Source: Gemmatimonadota bacterium (GTDB lineage: Bacteria; Gemmatimonadota; Gemmatimonadetes; Gemmatimonadales; GWC2-71-9). From it: a DNA stretch of 20,219 nucleotides. The DNA lies in the NCBI GenBank assembly GCA_003221085.1, contig QHUD01000154.1:1-20219 (forward strand), written 5' to 3'. Under the pieces are notes generated by a model that ran no database searches, was not told where the DNA came from, and saw only the letters and a program-made list of their open reading frames with translations. The position numbers were made by a program, and so were the translations under genes. Positions 14,882 through 20,219 of this stretch are shown here, piece after piece. The stretch's first letter is position 1, and every line of letters begins with the position of its first letter.

Positions 14882-14908
14882 TCTCACCGGCAGTCGCCTG
14901 ACGTTCAT

Positions 14909-14944
14909 GTCGAGGGGCGGGCTGCCGCCCCTCGACTGCTTTTC
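14909..14944 (+). terminator. Intrinsic terminator (possible attenuator) after fae
   Basis: A perfect 12-base stem, GTCGAGGGGCGG at 14909-14920 with CCGCCCCTCGAC at 14925-14936, closes a four-base GCTG loop. TGCTTTTC follows. This is the clearest terminator in the window. Only 37 bases lie between it and the mtd start, so the downstream operon probably depends on read-through or a very compact promoter. Confidence 0.8.
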
Positions 14945-14981
14945 GAGCCGTGCGCCGACTCATCGTGGAGCATGAACCCTG

Positions 14982-15857
14982 ATGCGCAAGCTCCTGCTGC
15001 AGCTCGACAGCTCCCGGCTGCCGAGTGTGTTCGATCGGGTGGTGGCCTACGACGCCGGCGCCGACGAGGTGATGAGTTACGGGGACATCACGGAACCCGA
15101 CGTCCGCGACCTGATCCACGGCTGCATCTTCACGCGCGGCCCCAAGGACCTCAAGAACACCGCCGTCTTCGTCGGCGGGGCGGACATGGCCGTGGGCGAG
15201 CAGCTGCTCGCCGCGGCGACGAAGGCGATGTTCAAGCCGTTCACGGTATCCGCGATGCTCGACTCCAACGGGTCGAACACGACCGCGGTCGCGGCCGTGG
15301 CGAAGATGGTCCAAACGGTGGGCGGTGAAGTGCGCGGCAAGCGCGTCCTGATCGTTGCCGGGACCGGGCCCGTCGGGATTCGGGCCGCCGGGCTGTTCGC
15401 CAAGGCGGGGGCGGACGTGTGCATCACGTCGCGCAAGGCCGACGCGGGCGAGCGGGCGCGGGCGCTCGTGCTCAAGCGCTTCGGCGGCTCCGTGCGCGCC
15501 ATCACGATGCCGGACGCACGCGAGGCGATCCGCGCCTGCGAGCGGGCGGAGCTGCTGCTGAACGCGGGGCCGGCGGGCGTCATGCTGGTTCCCAAGCAGG
15601 CCTGGGCCAACCGGCCGGGACTCAAGGTGGTCGCGGACGTGAACGCAGTCCCTCCGCTCGGAGTCGAAGGGGTGGAGCTGATGGACGACGGCGTGATCAA
15701 GGAAGGCGTGGCGTGCTTCGGCGCGCTCGCCATCGGAAACCTCAAGATGAAAGTGCACAAGGCGTGCATTGCGCGCCTGTTCGAGCGCAACGACCTCGTG
15801 CTGGACGCCGAGACCATCGCCGACGTCGCGCGGGAGTTGATGGCGCCGAAGCCGTGA
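14982..15857 (+). CDS. mtdA: NAD(P)-dependent methylene-tetrahydromethanopterin dehydrogenase (MtdA-like)
   Basis: A 291-residue enzyme predicted to oxidise methylene-H4MPT to methenyl-H4MPT with NAD(P). The N-terminal pterin domain has LPSVFDRVVAYDAGAD (13-28), FTRGPKDLKNTAVFVGG (50-66) and SAMLDSNGSNTTA (90-102). The Rossmann loop is VAGTGPVGIRAAG (125-137). DVNAVPPLGVEGVE and GALAIGNLKMKVHKACIARLF follow. These blocks look closer to MtdA than to MtdB as I remember those sequences. MtdB or MtdC identity cannot be excluded without an alignment, and cofactor preference (NADP versus NAD) is not assigned. The start follows a weak GTGGAG (14965-14970). The next gene starts four bases after the stop. 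Confidence 0.88.
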   Translation: MRKLLLQLDSSRLPSVFDRVVAYDAGADEVMSYGDITEPDVRDLIHGCIFTRGPKDLKNTAVFVGGADMAVGEQLLAAATKAMFKPFTVSAMLDSNGSNTTAVAAVAKMVQTVGGEVRGKRVLIVAGTGPVGIRAAGLFAKAGADVCITSRKADAGERARALVLKRFGGSVRAITMPDAREAIRACERAELLLNAGPAGVMLVPKQAWANRPGLKVVADVNAVPPLGVEGVELMDDGVIKEGVACFGALAIGNLKMKVHKACIARLFERNDLVLDAETIADVARELMAPKP

Positions 15858-15861
15858 GCCG

Positions 15862-16953
15862 ATGCCCCGCGTCATCGGCATCGACCCCGGGACGGTGAGC
15901 GTCGATCTCTGCGGGCTGGACGACGGCCGCCTGTTTCTCGACCGCTCCTGGCCCACCGCCGAGGCGCTGGCCGACCCGGCGGGCTTCGTGGCCCAGCTCG
16001 AGGAAGCAGGGTCACTCGATCTCATCGCCGGCCCGTCCGGGTACGGCCTGCCGCTCAGGCGCGTTCAGGACGCCACCGAGGAAGATCTGCGGCTCGCGTT
16101 CCTCGCCGCCCCCGGAGAGACCGGGGGCGTCGGCGGGCTCCGCAACCTGGTACGCACGCTGGCGCGGACCGCATTGCCGGTCGTGCTGACACCCGGCGTG
16201 GTGCACCTGCCCACGGTGCCCACGCATCGCAAGGTGAACCGCGTGGACATGGGTACGGCGGAGAAAGTGTGCGCGGCGGCGCTGGCGGTATCCGAGCAGG
16301 CCCGGCGGATCGACGGCGGGAGTGCGGCGGCGAACGTCTCGCTCGTGCTGCTCGAGCTGGGTGGCGCCTTCACCGCCGCCGTGGCGGTCACAGCGGGCCG
16401 CATCGTGGACGGGGTCGGCGGGAGTGCGGGACCGCTCGGGTTTCGAGCCGCGGGGGCGCTCGACGGCGAGGTCGCCTATCTCGCACGGGAAGTGACTAAA
16501 GCGATGCTGTTCCGGGGCGGCGCGGCCACGATCGCCGGTTGGGATGACACTACCGCCTCGCCCGAACGTCTCGCCGACCCGGAGACGCCCGCCGAGCAGG
16601 TCGCCCGTGATGCGCTGGTCGAGAGCACCGTGAAGACGGCGATCGCGCTCGCGAGCGTGGTACCTTCGCCCAGGGAATTCGTCCTCTCCGGCCGGCTCGC
16701 GCGGGTCGAGCCGCTGGAGCGCGCGATCCGCGACCGGCTCGAGGCGTTCGGGCCGACGCGACGGCTCGAGGGATTCGCCCGTACGGCGAAACAGGGAGCC
16801 CAGGGGGCGGCGCTCATCGCCGACGGGCTCGCGGGAGGCGCGAACCGCGAGCTGGTCGAGCGACTAGCGATCCGAGAGGCGCGGGGCACGGTCTTGGATC
16901 ACCTCTACGTGGTGCCCCCAGACCAGGCACGGCGCCGGCTGGGGTGGTCATGA
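15862..16953 (+). CDS. DUF1464 family protein, ASKHA-type (butyrate-kinase-like) fold, C1-cluster associated
   Basis: A 363-residue protein of the DUF1464 family, first described from archaea. It has the marks of the actin/sugar-kinase/acetokinase superfamily: a phosphate-1 loop GIDPGTVSVDLCGLDDGR (6-23), a phosphate-2-like LLELGGAFTAAVAVTAGRIVDG (163-184), and an adenosine-site-like FVLSGRLA (273-280). THRKVNRVDMGTAEKVCAAA (121-140) is a further conserved block. This suggests a small-molecule kinase or ATP-using enzyme; the substrate is unknown. It lies between mtd and an ATP-grasp ligase inside the C1 operon and shares ATGA with the latter. Inference: it may act in making or activating the methanofuran-type or H4MPT cofactor. 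ATG 15862 gives the family N-terminus. Confidence 0.8.
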   Translation: MPRVIGIDPGTVSVDLCGLDDGRLFLDRSWPTAEALADPAGFVAQLEEAGSLDLIAGPSGYGLPLRRVQDATEEDLRLAFLAAPGETGGVGGLRNLVRTLARTALPVVLTPGVVHLPTVPTHRKVNRVDMGTAEKVCAAALAVSEQARRIDGGSAAANVSLVLLELGGAFTAAVAVTAGRIVDGVGGSAGPLGFRAAGALDGEVAYLAREVTKAMLFRGGAATIAGWDDTTASPERLADPETPAEQVARDALVESTVKTAIALASVVPSPREFVLSGRLARVEPLERAIRDRLEAFGPTRRLEGFARTAKQGAQGAALIADGLAGGANRELVERLAIREARGTVLDHLYVVPPDQARRRLGWS

Positions 16954-18110
16954 CGCGCGTCCTCATCGCCGGCGTGTCGACTCGAGGGCTCGCGGAGTCC
17001 GCGGTGCGAGCGGGGTACGAGGTAGTCGCCGTCGACGGGTTCGGAGATCTCGACCTGGCGGCCTGCGCGAGCGAGGTGCACGTGGTCCGGCCCGACGGCC
17101 GGTTCAGCGCGCGCGTCGCCGCGGCCGCCGTGCGCGACGTTTCCTGCGATGCCGCCGTGTACGGAGCGAGCTTCGAAAACCATCCCGGCGCGGTGCGCGC
17201 GCTCGCGGCCAATCGGGTGCTCTGGGGCAACCCGCCCGCCGTCCTGGCCCGTGCGCGCGACCCACGGCGCCTCGCCCGGGTGGTGGGCGACGCCGGCCTC
17301 CCGAGTCCGCGCGTCCGCCTCACGCGGCCGCCGCCGGGCTCGCGCGGCGGCTGGGTCGTGAAGCCCTTCCACTCGGGAGGCGGCGACGGCGTCGCCGTGT
17401 GGCACCGCGGAGCCCCGTTACCGCGGAGGAAGAGCTACTTCCAGGAGCGGATCACGGGCGTGGCTGGCTCCATCGTGTTCGCGGCGGACGGTCGCCGCGC
17501 GATGCCGCTCGGGATCTCGCGCATGCTCGTGGGGGAGTCCGCGTTCGGGGCCGACCAGTTCCGCTACTGCGGTAATATCCTCGGCCCGGCGGGAGACCCA
17601 CAGTTTCCAGCGGACGCGCACCTCCTCGACAAGGCGACGCGCCTCGCCCAGGAGGTCACGCGAGCGTTCGGGTTGGTAGGCGTGAACGGTATCGATTTCG
17701 TGGCGCGGCGGGGACTTCCCTACCCAATCGAGGTGAACCCGCGCTACACCGCCGCGATGGAGCTGGTCGAGCGGGCATACGGGATATCGCTGTTCGAGGT
17801 ACACGTGCGGGCGTGCCGGCAGAGCCTGCCGGCGTTCGACCTCGCGGCCGTCCGGCGCCGCACGGGGGACGCGGTCGGCAAGGCGATCCTGTACGCGCGG
17901 CGTCCCGGAGTGCTGGGCGACACGCGGCCGTGGCTCTCCGACGCGGAGGTGCGGGACATCTCGCCGCCCGAGACTCGATTCGCGCCACGCGAGCCGATCT
18001 GCACGATCTTTGCGCGCGGAGGGGACGCCGCGGCCTGCTTCGCGGCCCTCACGCGCCGCGCCGCCCGGCTGTATCGCGACGTCGAGGGCCGCGAGGCGCG
18101 CAGCGCATGA
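16950..18110 (+). CDS. ATP-grasp ligase associated with the H4MPT C1 cluster (COG2232-like)
   Basis: A 386-residue ATP-grasp protein. An N-terminal preATP-grasp Rossmann part (VLIAGVSTRGLAESAVRAGY, 4-23) is followed by the ATP-binding domain with GGWVVKPFHSGGGDGV (Lys138 and the glycine loop) and YFQERITG (Glu166), then the metal-binding GVNGIDFV and IEVNPRYTAAMELVE (Glu261, Asn263). A C-terminal extension of about 100 residues ends RDVEGREARSA. Such enzymes join a carboxylate to an amine through an acyl phosphate. Family knowledge: ATP-grasp ligases occur in H4MPT gene clusters of methylotrophs, and one (MfnD) adds glutamate to tyramine in methanofuran synthesis. A glutamate-ligase role in cofactor synthesis is therefore plausible but inferred. 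ATG 16950 is chosen for its ATGA overlap with the upstream stop. It also overlaps fhcB by four bases. Confidence 0.82.
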   Translation: MTRVLIAGVSTRGLAESAVRAGYEVVAVDGFGDLDLAACASEVHVVRPDGRFSARVAAAAVRDVSCDAAVYGASFENHPGAVRALAANRVLWGNPPAVLARARDPRRLARVVGDAGLPSPRVRLTRPPPGSRGGWVVKPFHSGGGDGVAVWHRGAPLPRRKSYFQERITGVAGSIVFAADGRRAMPLGISRMLVGESAFGADQFRYCGNILGPAGDPQFPADAHLLDKATRLAQEVTRAFGLVGVNGIDFVARRGLPYPIEVNPRYTAAMELVERAYGISLFEVHVRACRQSLPAFDLAAVRRRTGDAVGKAILYARRPGVLGDTRPWLSDAEVRDISPPETRFAPREPICTIFARGGDAAACFAALTRRAARLYRDVEGREARSA

Positions 18111-19360
18111 CCGATCGCACCGTCGCGAACGTCACCTGCCTCGGCTGCGGATGTGCCTGTGACGACATCACCGTCGTCGTGACACGGGACCGCATTGCGG
18201 AAGCCCGCAACGCATGCGCCCTCGGCACCGCCTGGTTCGGGGACGGGACCGTCCCCGCTGAGACGCGCGTCAATGGCCGCACCGCGTCGCTCGAGCAGGC
18301 GCTGACCGAGGCAGCGAGACTCCTCTCCGGGGCGAAGCGTCCACTCGTCTATCTCGCCGGCGACGTCTCCTGCGAGACGCAGCGGGAAGGAGTCGCCATC
18401 GCGGACCGCCTGCACGCCGCGATCGACAGCCTCGCCGCGACGGCCGCCGCGGCCGTGCTCGCGGCTCAGCGCCGCGGGCGTGCCGGCGCCACGCTCGGGG
18501 AAATCCGTCAGCAGGCGGACCTCGTGGTGTTCTGGGGCGTGGACCCGAGCGCGCGTTATCCGCGGTACACGTCCCGCTACGCCGTGGAGCCGCCAGGCGT
18601 GGCGACGGCCCAGGGGCGCAAGAGCCGCACGCTGATCGCCGTGGACGTAGGAGAGAGTCGCGGTCCCGCGGACGCCGACGGACGCGTGGCGATCGCCTCA
18701 GCCGACGAGGTGGACGGGTTAGGAATGATGCGGGCGGCGGTGCAGGGCCGCGCCGCGGAAGACGAGGAGCGCTTCCGGTCCGTGGTGGAACTGGCCCGCC
18801 GGATGACCGGGGCGCGCTACGTGGCAATCGTGGCCGACAGCGAACCGGGCCTCATTCCGGCCGACCCGGCCAGGGCGGAGGCCCTCGTGACGCTCGCCCA
18901 GGCGTTGAACGGCCCCACGCGCTGCGCGCTGTCGACGCTCCGAGGGGGCGGCAACCGTTCCGGCGCGGATGCCGTGCTCACGTGGCAAACCGGGTTCCCC
19001 CTCGCCGTTGACTTCGCTCGCGGATACCCGAGCTACCGGCCGCAGGCGGGCGCCGCCGCGCTGCTCGACGGGGGAGAGGTGGACGCCGCGCTCGTCATCG
19101 GCACGCCGGCGAGTCTCCCTGAGCCGGTAGCTACCGGCCTCAGCCGCGTCCGGAGCGTCGCCATCGGACCGCGCGCCAGTGCGGCGACGTTCCAGCCCGC
19201 CGTCGCCGTGGACACCGGGAAAGCGGGGATCCACGAGGGAGGTACCGCTTTTCGTATGGACGACGTCCCGTTGCCGCTGCGGCCGTCGCTCGGGGATGGC
19301 GTGCGCGCTGCTTTGGTCACCGTCCGCGCCCTGCGCGAGCGGATGGGGGCGAGGGCATGA
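18107..19360 (+). CDS. fhcB: Formyltransferase/hydrolase complex subunit B (formylmethanofuran dehydrogenase subunit B homologue)
   Basis: A 417-residue homologue of archaeal FwdB/FmdB and bacterial FhcB. The N-terminus keeps a CX2CX3C cluster, C11-x2-C14-x3-C18 (with an extra C16), plus NAC37-ALG, which in FwdB bind a 4Fe-4S cluster. Further homologous blocks are TLGEIRQQADLVVFWGVDP, TLRGGGNRSGADAVLTWQTGFP and GGTAFRMDDVPLPLRP. The FwdB cysteine that binds tungsten, in a CHGP context, is absent; the aligned stretch reads IDSLAATAAAAV (106-117) with Ala near 113. This fits a scaffold subunit of the non-redox Fhc complex, which yields formate. The start is the ATG overlapping the ATP-grasp stop by four bases. 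It overlaps fhcA by four bases. Confidence 0.9.
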   Translation: MTDRTVANVTCLGCGCACDDITVVVTRDRIAEARNACALGTAWFGDGTVPAETRVNGRTASLEQALTEAARLLSGAKRPLVYLAGDVSCETQREGVAIADRLHAAIDSLAATAAAAVLAAQRRGRAGATLGEIRQQADLVVFWGVDPSARYPRYTSRYAVEPPGVATAQGRKSRTLIAVDVGESRGPADADGRVAIASADEVDGLGMMRAAVQGRAAEDEERFRSVVELARRMTGARYVAIVADSEPGLIPADPARAEALVTLAQALNGPTRCALSTLRGGGNRSGADAVLTWQTGFPLAVDFARGYPSYRPQAGAAALLDGGEVDAALVIGTPASLPEPVATGLSRVRSVAIGPRASAATFQPAVAVDTGKAGIHEGGTAFRMDDVPLPLRPSLGDGVRAALVTVRALRERMGARA

Positions 19361-20219
19361 GCAAACCCACGCGGTTGCGTATCGCCGGCGGCACGGTGTA
19401 CGACCCCGCGAACGGGGCGGACGGCGTGGTGCGCGACGTCTGCGTCGAGGACGATCGTATCGTCGCGGAGCTGCCGGCGAGCGCTCCGCGGCTCGACGCC
19501 CGCGGCATGGTCGTGATGCCCGGAGGCGTAGACATCCATGCGCACATCGCCGGGTCGAGCGTGAATCACGCCCGGCGGCTGCTCCCCGAGGAGCACGCGG
19601 CCGATCCCATGCCCGCTCCCCGGCTCGAGGATGGCGCGGTGGCTCGCTCCGGCACCGGCGGGACGCTCCCGAGCACGTTCACGACCGGATACCGCTACGC
19701 CGGGCTCGGCTACACCACGGCGATGGAAGCGGCGGTGGCGCCCATCGCCGCCCGGCACGCGCACGCGGAGCTCGACGACACGCCGATCATCGATGCGGGC
19801 TTCTTCGTGCTGCTCGGCAACGACGACTATCTGCTCCGCCAGCTCGCGGCGGGTGAGCGGGCCCGGGCCCGCGATTACGCCGCCTGGCTCCTAGGGACAA
19901 CCCGTGCCTACGCGATCAAGATCGTGAACCCGGGGGGCGTGGCGGTATGGAAGCGTGGCGGCGATCGGCGCAACGTGAGCGGTCTCGACGATACACTGGG
20001 CTCGAGCGCCGTCACGCCACGGAAGATCCTGGAGGCGCTCGCGGGGGTCGCCAACGCGCTCGCGTTACCGCACCCGGTGCACATCCACTGCAACAATCTG
20101 GGGCAGCCCGGGAACGCCGCGACCACGCTCGAGAGCATGAAGGCCCTGTCGGGACAGCGCGCCCACTTCACGCACCTGCAGTTCCACAGTTACGGGGGGG
20201 CGCCGGGTAAGGAATGGGC
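19357..20219 (+). CDS. fhcA: Formyltransferase/hydrolase complex subunit A (formylmethanofuran dehydrogenase subunit A homologue), N-terminal part
   Basis: The frame is open from ATG 19357 to the window end, giving 287 complete codons; the family is about 550 residues, so roughly half is present. It is a binuclear-metal amidohydrolase: DIHAHI supplies His61 and His63, YAIKIVNPGG supplies Lys188 (carboxylated in the family), and HIHCNNLG (His242, His244) and FTHLQFHSYG follow. Other typical blocks are GTGGTLPSTFTTGYRYAGLGYTTAMEAAV and GFFVLLGNDDYLL. In the Fhc complex this subunit hydrolyses the formyl-cofactor to formate. Translation is probably coupled to fhcB through ATGA. fhcD and fhcC would be expected downstream, outside the window. 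Confidence 0.93.
   Translation, partial: MSKPTRLRIAGGTVYDPANGADGVVRDVCVEDDRIVAELPASAPRLDARGMVVMPGGVDIHAHIAGSSVNHARRLLPEEHAADPMPAPRLEDGAVARSGTGGTLPSTFTTGYRYAGLGYTTAMEAAVAPIAARHAHAELDDTPIIDAGFFVLLGNDDYLLRQLAAGERARARDYAAWLLGTTRAYAIKIVNPGGVAVWKRGGDRRNVSGLDDTLGSSAVTPRKILEALAGVANALALPHPVHIHCNNLGQPGNAATTLESMKALSGQRAHFTHLQFHSYGGAPGKEW

Noticed and set aside
17813..18106. Long N-terminal extension of FhcB
   Set aside because: It overlaps the conserved C-terminal part of the ATP-grasp gene, and ATG 18107 with the ATGA overlap gives the FwdB-like N-terminus.
1..20219. CRISPR arrays, tRNA or rRNA genes, insertion sequences and attachment sites
   Set aside because: I saw no regularly spaced long repeats, no tRNA-like cloverleaf, no transposase or integrase frame, and no terminal inverted repeats.

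Overview
The window is high-GC bacterial DNA with very tight gene packing: most neighbouring starts and stops overlap by one or four bases (ATGA or TGATG junctions). The gene content suggests a Gemmatimonadota-like soil or sediment bacterium, probably a metagenome contig. Supporting signs are a DUF5916 outer-membrane barrel, a TonB-domain lipoprotein with Asp-Thr/Asp-Ser-rich segments, and a CBS-domain cystathionine beta-synthase linked to ddl. Methylomirabilota/Rokubacteria is the main alternative. Taxonomy is inference; there is no rRNA in the window.

Layout. Positions 1-1242 hold the C-terminal part of a DUF5916 barrel protein. It is followed by a YdcF/DUF218 membrane protein and a Nudix ADP-ribose-pyrophosphatase-like enzyme. 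Positions 2598-3765 carry an ECF sigma factor and a zinc-finger anti-sigma factor. From 3806 to about 12020 runs a probable long housekeeping operon: holA, a secreted SPOR protein, mutS, a TonB-domain lipoprotein, cystathionine beta-synthase, ddl and a rhomboid protease. It is followed on the same strand by a HExxH protein and a 66-residue partner. The ddl gene looks internally deleted and lacks one of its ATP-binding lysines.

Positions 13262-14134, on the minus strand, encode a MarR-type regulator fused to a GNAT acetyltransferase. It is divergent from the most distinctive part of the window, an archaeal-like tetrahydromethanopterin (H4MPT) C1-transfer cluster on the plus strand. The order is fae, intrinsic terminator, mtd, DUF1464 protein, ATP-grasp ligase, fhcB and fhcA (cut by the window end).

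How the C1 genes work together. Fae condenses formaldehyde with H4MPT. Mtd oxidises methylene-H4MPT to methenyl-H4MPT with NAD(P). A cyclohydrolase (mch, not in the window) would make formyl-H4MPT. The Fhc formyltransferase/hydrolase complex (B and A here, C and D presumably beyond the edge) would pass the formyl group to a methanofuran-type cofactor and release formate. The DUF1464 (ASKHA-fold) and ATP-grasp proteins lie between mtd and fhcB and are translationally coupled to them. They are good candidates for making or modifying the H4MPT or methanofuran-type cofactor. FhcB keeps the N-terminal cysteine cluster of archaeal FwdB but has lost the cysteine that would bind tungsten or molybdenum, which fits a hydrolytic rather than redox complex. 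No methanol or methylamine dehydrogenase is visible, so the source of formaldehyde is unknown.
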